Shown in pieces: positions 47,822-59,300 of a stretch of DNA of 64,000 nt. Both the position numbers and the translations under genes were made by a program. The stretch is from Lepidodermella squamata (lineage: Eukaryota > Gastrotricha). The DNA lies in assembly GCA_047495785.1 (NCBI GenBank), contig JBLDXI010000009.1, forward strand, positions 1,054,001 through 1,118,000, written 5' to 3'. Each line of letters begins with the position of its first letter. Position 1 is the stretch's first letter. The notes beneath the pieces were generated by a model. That model had not been told where the DNA came from, searched no databases, and worked only from the letters and a program-made list of their open reading frames with translations.

Positions 47822-50450
47822 TCATTTTCTTTTGCCGGCAGCGGCAGCAGCAGTTTGCTGACTGGACTTGGTCTTTTTGACGACCACTTGCTTCGATATT
47901 TCCTCCTCTTTGCACAATTCATTTTGGTAATCACGCAGACGATCGGCCAAACGCTGCAGTGCAGCCTGTTGCTTTACTACCGCTGCGATGGAGCGAGATG
48001 CGAACGCCTCTTGGTCGAAATCGACCGCCCGGGTCGCACGAAACAGCTGTTCAATTTCGCGTTGAAAATTAACATTGGCTTCCATCAACGTTTTCATCTC
48101 ATCAGTAGCCGCTTCCTCGGCTTCGGCGCAGTGATCAACAGCCTCGTGAACGGCGAGAAAATCTTCATCCATTTCAGCAGCGTTTTGGGTTCTCAGCATC
48201 ATCAAATCATGGTTTTGAGGAGAATTCGGGATACCATAACCTTCATTATTATTTTCATAATTTCCGAGAGATTGATCTGCGTAGCCTTGCTGTTGGTCGA
48301 GCGGGTCAGAGGGTCCCAACTCTTTAACACGGTCAGCGTAACGAAGGGTATTGAGCGAATGCTCACAACACGACATTCCTGGGCTGATGGTCGCAATCAT
48401 GCAAGTTTTCGACCGCTCGCCAATGAACGAATCGCGTAAAACTTGCGTCAGTTTACTTGCTCGGAATGGTAAGTGACCACCTGGGCGACCAAGGGCACGG
48501 ATACATTCTTTAAGAGCCAACAAACTTTTGTTAATTTCAGCGCCTTCAAGACGGGTACGCCGGTCTGAAGACATGGTGTCCGCTCCCCGTTCGTTACCTG
48601 CGAGATCGATGAGCGAAAATTTTCCATACAGCGCTCCAGTTGGGCGCTTTCGCAGGACGATTTGGAACACGGCATGCGAACGCGAGGAATGGACGTTCGC
48701 TGAAGTTTGCCCGCTGGTTCTGACCATATTGCCTTGTTGAATGAGCCTGATTACGTCTTCTACGCACTGAACCCGCTCCTCGCTTAGTCCAACGACTTGG
48801 ACAACGCCTCGGGCGTCTTCAAGAACGCGAAGCTTCTCCTTCTCACGCAACAGATCATACACTTTTCCGGAATAAATTTCAAAAAACGAAACGCTGATAT
48901 CAACGTCTACCGGGCATTTGTTACTTTTCTGAAGAGCGAAAACATCACGAGCCGATAGAATGTAAATGCCATTAGTGCAATCTTGCACGCCAGTTTTACC
49001 AGGCTGAAACTGGCCACCCATGGTGTGTGTCTTGCCACTACCTGTTTGGCCGTAAGCGAAACAAGTGGCCATTCCTCCCATAAATACAGATTCAACAAGA
49101 GGGCGAGCAGTGAATTTGTACACACATTCGTTATCGGCTGTTTCATCGAAAGAGTAGTCGAACCGAAATGTTTGGTTTTCCAAATATTTGGTCAAATCGA
49201 CCTTGGTTTTGGGCTCGTGTACAATCACGGTATCACGAGTCGGAAGGGTAATGACATCAATGTCTTTCTTCGAAACCTCTTTGGGATTCATTGGACGTTT
49301 CCTGACGCAAACGCAAATTTGGTGATCCTGCACAACGTCAGCGTTCGTCAGCGGGTGGTAGTCCAGCCGTGACTGGAACTCTCTTATCATGCGCAGAAAC
49401 TCCCAGTTTGGATTTGACCGGTCAAACTCGGCGTCCATTTGCTTTCTATTTGCTTCTTGTTGTGCTCGTCGTTCTTCACGGCGTTTGGCTATTTTTTCAA
49501 TTTCACTGACGACACTAGACTTTGAGGCGGGAACTGCAGCTGCAGCGGCTGCAGCGGCCGCCGCTGCGGCAGCAGCCTGTTGGGCAGCAGCCGGAGCAGG
49601 AACTTCGGCCCCTCCCAACACATTCGATTTTCGGCCACGATTCTGCGAAGCTGCCTTTGTTCTTTTGTCGTAAGCAGCTTCGACTCCTTCCATAGGCACA
49701 ACGCTTGCCACGGCACTCTGAGGCTGCTGAACTGGAGGATTAAATGCCATTTCTTGTTCAATAATGGGCTGCACTTGAGGAATTCCAGAATATTGGTTGG
49801 TAGAGTCGGATGGCTGCTTGTTTCCGACGATTCCCGTTTTCCTAGGTTGCTGACGCGTTTGCTCTTTAAAAATCGAGATCCCAAATATAGGTTTCATTCA
49901 GTCAACCATGCTACTTACGTCTATTCATCTGTGGCGGCGGTGGCTTCATGGAGGTGGCAGTAATTGCTCTTGCTGACGAAATTTCCTGGGGTTGTTGGCC
50001 ACCAGCCAGAACGCGCCGCTCTCTGGCAGAAACTTCGCCACTTCCATTTACACCGGAAGCTGGAACATCGGCACGACCGTTAGGATGCTGGTTTTGTGCC
50101 GCAGACGCCGCAGTGCTAGCTGCCACGTTGGCTATGAGCTCTCGAAGATATTGATTTAGCTGTAAAATAACTCCAAATTCCACCTGTAAATCAGGAATTT
50201 ACATGTTGCAAGAATACTCATGGAATCACGCAATTACTTCTTTGCCCTTAGTTTCGCCTTTTTCAAACCATTCTACACTAGCGGATTTCGCATCCATGTT
50301 GACACCACTAATAACAGCAGAGTGGATACGACCTACGAAAAAGTCAGAACATGGCGCATCATGGAATGGACAGTTCTACTTACCATCGCTTCGCTGAATA
50401 TCAATTTTCATCCCCTCTTTAAGGACAGCAGAGAGACCACCTGAATCCAT
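47822..50450 (-). CDS. KIF2: Kinesin-13 microtubule depolymerase (KIF2/MCAK, KLP-7-like)
   Basis: An ATP-dependent internal-motor kinesin that removes tubulin from microtubule ends at kinetochores and centrosomes. Exons 50450-50384, 50332-50238, 50183-49919 and 49863-47822 give 822 codons plus stop. The N-terminal globular domain is present (GMKIDIQRSDGRIH, SVEWFEKGETKGKE). A 14-residue Ala run lies at about 239-252, followed by the class-specific neck (MDAEFDRSNPNWEF). The central motor spans about 322-665: P-loop GQTGSGKT at 414-421, switch I SSRSH, switch II DLAGNE, and the kinesin-13 KVD finger (KTKVDLTKY). The C-terminal dimerisation region and a basic tail (AAAGKRK) complete it. It is close in length to the vertebrate proteins (about 700-725) apart from the Ala- and Gln-rich insert. 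The start ATG matches the length of known N-termini. Confidence 0.93.
49531..49582 (-). repeat. GC-rich GCN-repeat encoding a polyalanine tract
   Basis: An imperfect trinucleotide run inside the kinesin-13 gene encodes an uninterrupted Ala stretch before the neck. Mixed GCA/GCC/GCG/GCT codons make it less slippage-prone than a pure repeat. Confidence 0.7.
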
Positions 50451-52150
50451 GACTTACGAGTCTAAGCAATAATCATCAATAAATAAGGTCTAATAATAAA
50501 TAAGTGGGCAGCAACACATTACAACCAAGCTTTGAAAGGCATGTTCAATCAGTCTTACCTAAATCAATAAAACAACCAATACAACTTCAAACTTCAACAA
50601 AGCATCAGGAAATCTGGTTTTCAATTTTCAATATTGATTCAGATTCAGCAATCAGCCATGGAAACAGCAGGAAAAGATAGAAAGCGGGTAGGATTTATCC
50701 ATTCATAGCTACGAAACAAAGGTAGAAGGTAGAAGGAGAACCGAATGGAGAATGGAGTCGGGTAGCCGTTAGTTCAAAGGTCCCTTAAACCGTACAACCT
50801 TTTGCGGAGCTAAAAAAGAGCAGGGCGCGGTTAATGAGAGGGCTAATGATTAATAAATAATATCTTTTAAAAAATAAAAGAACATTTTGATTAACAAAAG
50901 TTATTTTTGTTTTATATAATAGAACTATTTATTAGGTTAGGGTAATAATATTGCCGCATGAGAATTAAATTTTGGACCAAAATTGTTCGGGTACGACGGT
51001 GTGAGCTGTGAGGTGTGAGGGAGTGTGACATCTGGATACCACTATGATCATCTGCCACACAGTACCGACTAACAAGGAGCAACCAGTCACGTTCCGATCG
51101 CAAAAAAACTGTTCGGTGTATTCGGCTGTCCGCAGCGCCGCGGAGAAGCTCCCAAACTGCGTACCATTTAGTTCCTTTCCCGAGTCCAAAATTATAGAAG
51201 CAATCAATTTGTCCAAGCGTGTAGCTGTAGGAGAACATGCAACCCAAAATGTTAACAGCATGCAACATGTATCGTTCACCTCTGCAACTCTTCTGCGACT
51301 CTATAGCACCATTATAAGGATATTGGAATTTGGCATATCTTACCTATTGTCTTACGCTGCGCTTGGCAGCGTGGCGTAATGGGCAGGTCCCGTAGATATT
51401 TTTATTTTTAATTTTGTAATATTGTAAATAAAGAGGTCTTAAAACGTGACAATGACTACTAATTGTTGAAGGATCTAAAGAGAAACGTAACGTAACGAAA
51501 ACCGACAGTTGTTATGATTTTCGCATGCGGCCAATCTTAGTTTTAATTTCTTAAAAAACATTCGAAATAAAAAAATTTTATATTTGTGTTATTAAAAAAA
51601 TTAAAATTTAGAAAAACAAAGAGAAATGATTTTTCGCGCCCAACTGTTATGAATTTGAATATGTCGTTTAGTCATTCATTTGTCATCGCACTATATGGCG
51701 TCTTGTTTGTTAAACAAACGTTCAGTAAACGAAGCTGTGTGATTATGTTGTGTGTTGCTGGACTTGCGTCTTGTGCCTGTTTTTCATTTGACTTTCAATT
51801 CATTTTTCTCTACTCTACTACTCTACTGACGAGTTCATAAACATAAGAATAAAAAAATAATAAATAAGGCCTTTCTCCGTAAGGAGCCATTAGGGCCTAA
51901 CCTTTTGTATCATTGTCATCCTTTTCATCGTCCTTTTCTCATTTTAGAAATTCATAAAGACAAATGAAGCGATTAAATGTGTTTTATTAAGCATTACGAT
52001 CTAGTAAACGAATGAAGCGCCTGCTGAGGTGCGAGGTGCTGAGAACTGAGAAGAGAAGCTGTGTGACGTATCGAAGTGATGTATCAAAAGCTCTCATCGA
52101 AAAGTCAGGTGTCAACGAAATTGGAACTTTCGGAACGAAGCTGACTAGAA
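50451..52150. other. Kinesin upstream region and left flank of the Helitron locus
   Basis: 1.7 kb without a supported exon. The part near 50451 should be the kinesin promoter. Open frames at 50912-51379 overlap on both strands and have no family features. The base composition is AT-rich up to about 52010 and then becomes clearly GC-richer toward the OB-fold gene, a possible sign that foreign DNA starts near there. Confidence 0.4.
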
Positions 52151-52850
52151 TTAACGAATTGCAGGTCGCTTAGCGTTGCCGTGAGGGCGATAACGCTCAG
52201 CTGACTCGTTGACTTGAGTTACAGGGCACCGGTCGTTGATCGTGAGCTGACGGTCACCAGCGAACAGGCCGATCATCGCCTTAAACTGTACGACGGTTCC
52301 TTCGGCTGGTGGGCTTCGATCGCCGAAAGCCACTGCCAACATCACGCGTTCCGTACCGGCAACGAGAAACCGCCAGCGGATGTCGTCTGGTGTTTGTTTC
52401 GGGAAGACATGGGTCACCAGCCCTTTGACAGCAACCTTCTCGCGATGCTGTTTGTCGACTAAATCGTCAACTGTTAAGAACTCATCTTCGTGTCGTCCCG
52501 CGCAATCGGCCGGGTGTTCGACCTTGGCTGCGTCGACCCACAGCTCGTACTTATGGCCGGTCTCGCTATAACGCGATGCAGCCTAGAAAGTCATGAAGAT
52601 TTGAATGAAATTTCAAGCGCCTGTTCAGATGACTAACCGTTATCGTAGGTTCCGTGACGCGGATGGTACACCCGTTAAACACCATCGAACTCAGGCCCTT
52701 GATAACGACCCTGATCGCGGCACTGTCGTCTTTGATGACAACCGCCGTTTGCGACCCATCGCCAATTTTTTGCGGGGCCCCCTGAATGACACCCTCGATA
52801 AAATATGCGAAGTCACCTTGCCACAGGTCACTAATTATTTGCTTCTCCAT
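52151..52850 (-). CDS. Two-domain OB-fold protein, RPA/SSB-like, next to the Helitron ORF
   Basis: Two exons, 52850-52638 and 52582-52151, with a 55-nt phase-0 intron, encode 214 residues plus stop. I cannot assign a named family, but both halves look like OB folds. The first has FIEGVIQGAPQKIGDG, AVVIKDDSAAIRVVIKG and FNGCTIRVTEPTI (residues about 14-70); the second has EKVAVKGLVTHVF, ERVMLAVAFGD, GTVVQFKAMIGLF and RQLTINDRC (about 125-200). This strand pattern is that of RPA70-type single-strand DNA-binding domains. The C-terminus is basic (RYRPHGNAKRPAIR). The gene is visibly GC-richer than the Helitron ORF and than host genes. It lies 480 bp downstream of the Rep-helicase-USP ORF on the same strand. 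Plant Helitrons can carry RPA-like genes, so it may belong to the element, but a host gene is also possible. Confidence 0.6.
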
Positions 52851-53330
52851 TAGAAGGCGTCGAAGCGAGAACAAAGTGATAAGAAACACAAGACAACGAC
52901 TTGATAAAAGTTGATCGAAAAATTGCTAGTTGCGAGTTGTAGAATCTGCGAAATGGCACGGTAGCCGAAGATTCTGACCTACTCGAGTAATTAATTATCG
53001 ATTGGCGGTGAGATCATACGGCCGACCCGTTGACCTGATCGGCTCACCGCTGCCTATTGTCACCTGTTTTATCTCAGAGCCGGTAAGTCATAATATTAGC
53101 TAGTCTTTTGATTGATTTTCCTGTTAATTGTCATTATATTGCGTAGGTGCTGTGGTGACCTCCGTGCTATGGCTGCTGTTATTGGTTCCTAATGACTAGT
53201 TGCGGCGCTAATTACTGGTTGCGTTTGCGTCAAGTCAGGTTACGACGCGAGACGAGTCTGGCCACCTGCGGTGATCAGTGGGTGTGCGCGCATCGCTTTC
53301 AAGAATGAAAAATATGATTGAAATGTCCAG
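52851..53330. other. Spacer between Helitron ORF and OB-fold gene, with an inverted repeat
   Basis: 480 bp holding the Helitron ORF 3' region and the OB-gene upstream region. An 8-bp perfect inverted repeat (GCGGTGAG / CTCACCGC) brackets about 30 nt near 53004-53051, and an inner CCGA/TCGG pair extends the fold. No coding exon seen. Confidence 0.45.
53004..53051. repeat. Inverted repeat capable of forming a hairpin
   Basis: Arms GCGGTGAG and CTCACCGC pair perfectly across about 30 nt. Helitron 3' ends carry a hairpin, but no CTRR terminus is correctly placed beside it, so its role is unknown. Confidence 0.5.
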
Positions 53331-56300
53331 TTATTGCTGTACTGTATAAAACAAAATATAAGCTTCGCGATAATGACCAAGAAAATTTGCAGCTGTTTTG
53401 ACTGTATCGTCGTTATAGTGGAAATACGTTTCTGTGCCGGGCTTTCGGGCTATTGTTGTGTAATGTCCATTTGTCGCATTTCTTCCGTGATGGCATACAA
53501 TTGCTGCAAGGTTATAGTTTTTATTGGAAAATGTGATTTGTTCGGGATAAATAACATGCGATAGGTTTTTTTCATTTTGAACTAACTCTGCCTGTCGTAA
53601 ATTTCGTGAAGGCTCAGCGTTGAAGTGTAAATAACGATCAAAGCGGCTGAAATGAATAACTAAATTGCGAGATGAATTTCCAAAAACTATTTTTCTGACA
53701 TGTGAGAGATTGTCTTCGCAATCGGCGCAATGTTTAACTATATTGTTATCTCGGCAGTAGTGGTCTAATCTTTCTTGTAACGTACACTGACTGTTGTCAT
53801 TCGGTAGCAACAAATCGATTATTGACGTACGTTCGACCTGTTCAGTTTCTTTGCTACAAATAGTACATGTATCGTGGAAATGTAGATCAACGCTAAAGTT
53901 ATGTGGTAACTCGGGAGTTTCGAGTTGAACCAATTTTATGAAAACTTCTTGACTATCCTGCTGATCGAAGTTTTCAAATATGTTGGGGTATAGTTTACTC
54001 ATAGCTGTCTTGAACAACGATGCATTCACATTGTTTAATCGATTGTTTATGTGCTGCAATGTGAATAATAGACTGCTGAATATATTATTAACAACGGGGT
54101 CATGTTGTGTCTCGTTAAGCCATGAAATTTGCGCTAGCAACCACTCCTTAAACCCTAAACATGCGTCAAAAGCTTGAATCATAGCATTGATGTAGCAAGT
54201 GTTTCCTATATTTGTTAATCCTGAATTACAGTTAAACAGATGCTGGCTAGATGTTGTGTTCAAATTAGTGCTGCTTGTTTCAACAATTGGACGCATTGTG
54301 CTATTTCTGCCTTCTCTCAGCTTCGTTTTGTTTATTTTAACGCCATCGTCTTCAAGATTTGCTGTGATATTACTGACATAATTTCTTATTTCTTCCTCGT
54401 AATTCCATGCATTTTGATCATCATCCTCATCATCGTCACTCTCGGTTATCGTGGTATTATTAATATTATTATTATAATTATTTATTGCCGCAACAAAAGA
54501 GGTGAATTTTTTACCAAATTTTGCTACCATGTTCGATTGTTCTGTTGCCTGTGTCTCGAAATACGAGTCTAACAATGACTCCAATTTATTGCTCAGTTTA
54601 ATGAGGCGTTCATCTTCTTTCAAGGTTGATAATTTCGGCTTGAAAAAATCGTAATCTGCGGCTGAAAGTTGTTTCAACAATATCACTCCTTTCCGAGTTC
54701 TTGCTCTAGATAATGCTAGATACAGGCTATGCACATCTATCTTATTCATGCTTGCTGGCCGTGGATCTGCTATTATTATGCAATCTAGAGTGCTTCCTTG
54801 TACTGAATGACAAGTTGCGCCATATGCTGGCTGTAAGGGGTAATTGTTTATTGTAAAGGTTTTACCATCTCGAGTCAGTTGAATACTACGAGATTCACGT
54901 TTAATCGGCATAACGCTGGCGGGCCAACTTTGGGGTAAACCTGGAAATCTTACTGAATTGTTGTTACCTTCTATGTCAACAAATATATTAATTGGAGGCT
55001 TGCTAGGTCGCCAAAAAACGCCGTCTTGTGTGAATTCAGTACCTTCGCCCCATTGAATATGTTTTATTGTTCCGCTTGAGCCGTTGGAAACCCCTTTACT
55101 TACCGCCTGATTTACCTTGATTTTTACTGGCATGCCTTCAAATACATGTAAAACCGCTGGTATATTTCCGGTTTTATTTTCTGGTAGCTGAAAAATTGAT
55201 ATCATTTCGGTAATATTAGCACCTCGAATAATAGCGGGTATTTTATACACGCGTCGATGCGGGTTTTCCGTTGCTATTTTCTTAAGTGCGGCCATATTTA
55301 CCATGTGTCGCGTTTCATTATCTGGCGAGACAATAGGTGCATTTCCTACTAATGAATTGAGTTGTGCTAAATCTTCAATCACACACCCGTTTAAAATATC
55401 TTTCATTATTTCTGTCCAATTACCTCTGCGTATCTTTTTGAGCTCTTCGCCCCAGACTGGATCATTGATATATCTGTGTTGTTCAGTTAGATATATAACG
55501 TTGTTTATTGACATATACTTCTCATATCCTAGCTGTGCGAATTTTGAAGCTTTTTTGCCTGGTGGTTCGAAGAGAAACTGTGATCTGACAGGCTCGAGCT
55601 GGAACCAATCTCCTAAAATCATAATTTGAATGTCTGGCCAGGGTTTCGTCAAACTGGTCTGTTTTAAAGCGTAAAGAGCCTCTATTGCTATACCGAAAAT
55701 CGCCTGATTCTGCATGCTTACCTCATCTAGTATCAAGCCATGTTTACCTCGCCATTTATTAATCAAATCATCGCTAGGATTTTTCAAATGATTCGGGATG
55801 TCATTTAATGGTGGTTTCATCGCAAATGCTGAGTGCAAAGTTTCGCCTTTGATAAGACTTGCACTGTTGCCTGTAGTTCCTTCATAACTTATTGCTTCAG
55901 CTAAACCCCACATTTTAAAAAAGTGCTGAATTGCTGATATAGTCTGAGATTTTCCACAGCCTCCGCTACCGATTACTAGAATAGGATCGCATTTTGTGAA
56001 AATATCTGGTAAATTCTCTATTTTAACGTCAAAAGATTTGAGTAAAACTCGACCGGCGAATAAAACGAAAACGTAATGCTGTTTCAAATTGAGCTTGAAG
56101 TAAGCAGACACTTCTGCAAGGGTTGGATATATTTTATTACTTATATTGGGTGAATACTCGACACTTTGGTACTGATTTTTTTTTATCGCTTCAGTTATGT
56201 GTTTCAAGATAATAACATGTGTTTGAGGTGAGTCTATATTTTTGTACAGATTACGTGTGACTTCGCATTCACTTCCAGATACTGTTGAAAAGGCGTTGAT

Positions 56301-59300
56301 TTTTGCCTCATCATTGACTTTTTTCAGCTCTTTATTTGTTACTGGCTTTGTTATTTGTAATTCATCTGTATTATCATCTAACTCGTTCCTAATAATACTA
56401 GTTGTGTCTAATGTGTAATTGACTAAACTAGAAATAGACTCGTCTATGTTTTCCTCGTGAAGGGCTTCTACTATGTCAAGACAATTCGCAGACTTCTGAT
56501 AGAACTTAACTAAGCTATCATCATCTATTGAGATAACCTTGTTGCCGCTGTTATAATTTTCGTTTATTATGTACTCACTCTCCACGGTCATATTTTTTTC
56601 TCTTTCATCCTCTTCTTTTCTAAATTTCGAGCTATCTTCCTGGGCAAAATAAAATTGTTGATGATAATTTAGCTTGCATCGAATCTCTCTTGATTGTTTC
56701 CAATTATTATACGCTGATTTTGCACTGTCCTTTTCATCTAAAAAATCGGCTCTAGGATCTCGGAATGCTTTATACAACAATAGTGCACACCTATAATATT
56801 TCTCAGCATCACCTTCATGTTCGTCTAAATTATCTCGATTGGGTAAGCGCGGGCCTACAATACGTGGGACTACCTGTTGTGGTCTGATGAGGACGCGATG
56901 TGACTCGTATTGTGGATGATTAGGATGAAATTTGTAATGGCTCTTCATCTTTTTCGTAACTTTTTTGTAGCCTAAAACATACCAATACCACGGCATATTT
57001 TCTAGTTCTTTAGGTCGATATAAGTAATCGTATATTGCTGCGTTTCTCTCGAACATACCGTGTTTATTCTGTGTGATTATGCATGACAAATCTTTCTCCT
57101 CTAGCATGTTTAAACCTTGGGTTAAAAGCAAAGAAGCGAAATCGTCAGAGAAATACCCGCCCTGTCCTGTAAGCAGAAAATGAGTAACAAGAGGCGATCC
57201 TATTTCCATCACAGAACTCTCATTAATTGACATTGCTATTAATCGTTGAAGTCCCACGCGATGTTCATTTATATCGAGTTCGTTTTCATTTTTCATTCGT
57301 TTGGATAAGCCAAGAGTAGCTACGTATGCAGCATCTCTGATATTTGCAGCTTTCGCGGAATATTTGGCAGCGTAGATAGCCTTAGATATAGCGCCGCTTG
57401 CTACTAGGCAAATGTCTATATTGAAGTCGTAGATGAGCCGAATCTCTGGACAATAGTTATTTACCCAGGCATTTCCCAATGTTCGCCTAGTATGTGGATG
57501 CAAGTTCTTATTGTCTACGCCAGTTTCTGTTATTAATTTTTGAGGGAATTTGAACCTACAAAGCGTTCGCTTTTTACTTGCTTTTCTAGTTATTTTACCA
57601 CACGTGAAAGTATGGGTGTATCCGTGGATTTGGTCTTTTCGCAAACTTTTGGAGAGCTGAACCGCGCGAACGCGTTTGTTTTGTGAAAATCCTCCAGGTA
57701 ATAACCTGATTTTATTTATGTTTTCATCGCTGATTTCAATTTGTTCTTCAGGGGTGAAATTCTCAGTTTTCATTTCGATTGCAGCATCGATAACCTCATC
57801 ATTGGTATGTGATTTTTGGCATGATTTGCACTTGGCGACTATTGGAGGAGGTGTATTTTTCTGTAGAATGTGCGAGTACATTTTGTCGACTTTTACTGAT
57901 TCCAAATAACCGCTGCAGCCGTCAGCATTACACGGTATTGAATTATCCGCTGGTATGTCCCAAAATATCGGTAATTCTGTTTTAATTAATTCGTTGAGAT
58001 ATTTCAGATACGTGTTGCTAAAATCGACGTCATTCATGAGTTTAATGAAATCATCGCGGTCACGAGGGAGTCCTACTATCCAAGCTACGCCGTGACAATG
58101 GATTCTCAGCCTGGCTTGAGACTCTGGCGCAAAATACAGGCTTTCGACATGACCTAATATACCAGGTTCTTTTTTTGGTTGTTTATTTTTCAAATCAAAT
58201 GCAAATAATATTTCCATTATACAGGTTATGCAGAGCCAGTAATATCGAGCTTGAAGAACGGGGTTTTTACTGACTATGCGGATCATTTCCGATGGCGAAG
58301 GCATCATCCAGCTAGCTAGAGCACGGCTCTCATCTGGCAAGTTCTCTCGTTGGCAGTTTGCTCCGTCCCAAAAAGCGACTAAAAGTGAAGAGTCTGGCTT
58401 TGGTGTAAAAGTGAAGAAAATGGACGGTATTCCACGGTAAATAATCATCGAGTCCAATTTTCGCTGAAAATCAGTACGTTCCTCGTTGCTGCCGAGTCGT
58501 GCAGAGACACTAGCCGATACTGTATGTAATATGTCTCTTTCCTCGTTTTCGGTCAAAACTTTTTCATTGAAATATCGTCGCTGTTTGTCAAGAGAATCCG
58601 ATTGAACCGCTGTAAAAATATCGGCACCTGTCAGCTTCGCTAGGTTAGGTATCACGTGCGGTTTTATTTTTGTTTTAACTTTGAGCTGTCTAATTATGCT
58701 TTCTTTGCTAATATAATCGTAGAGCACTAACTTGAATGTGGGATGAGTTGCAAAATTTTCGGTAGATAACATGAGGTAGTGTTTTGCTAATTCAAATAGA
58801 GTGTAATGATGGGCTCGTTTTTCTTTCAAACCTCCGCATCCGTATTGAAACAAAGAAGGAAAAACTTTTTCAAAAAACAAAATGTCAGTAGCCTTTAATA
58901 TTGTTTTTGATCTGTGAGCAACAAATGTATTTTCTTCTGTTGTCCCGCTGAGAAGTAAGTTAACGGCTTTCTGAGTTAATTTATCTTGTTTATGCTTAGC
59001 GTCTATTATTACAACCTCCGTCTCTGTGATAGCATTCGATTGTGAAATAGAATCATCATCAGTTGTATCAGCGACAGATTTTCGTATTTGTCTAGCATTA
59101 TTGATGAGTTCTCGGGTTAAATTGTCCTCTGGCAATCGAAAAATTACATCATTCATGTCGCCTAATGAACCAGTATTTGTTGGAAAGTTTTTAAATAAAG
59201 GATTTATGCGAATGCATTCTTCATGTAATTGTCTGACAATTTGTGGGTCAAATTCCAACTTCTTAGCCATGAGTAATTCCTGATCGCTTGTCATTGGCCC

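Noticed and set aside
51364-51400. tRNA-like A-box (TGGCGTAATGG) in a GC-richer patch
   Set aside because: No B box or foldable cloverleaf follows; the sequence turns AT-rich within 20 nt.
51865-51900. Imperfect palindrome (AGGCC ... GGGCCT with an inner CTCC/GGAG stem) as a Helitron 3' end
   Set aside because: Short, interrupted stem and no CTRR terminus at the right place.
52144-52147. CTAG preceded by A just after the OB-fold gene, considered as the Helitron terminus
   Set aside because: No hairpin follows within the expected distance, and it lies 4 nt from the OB-gene stop codon.
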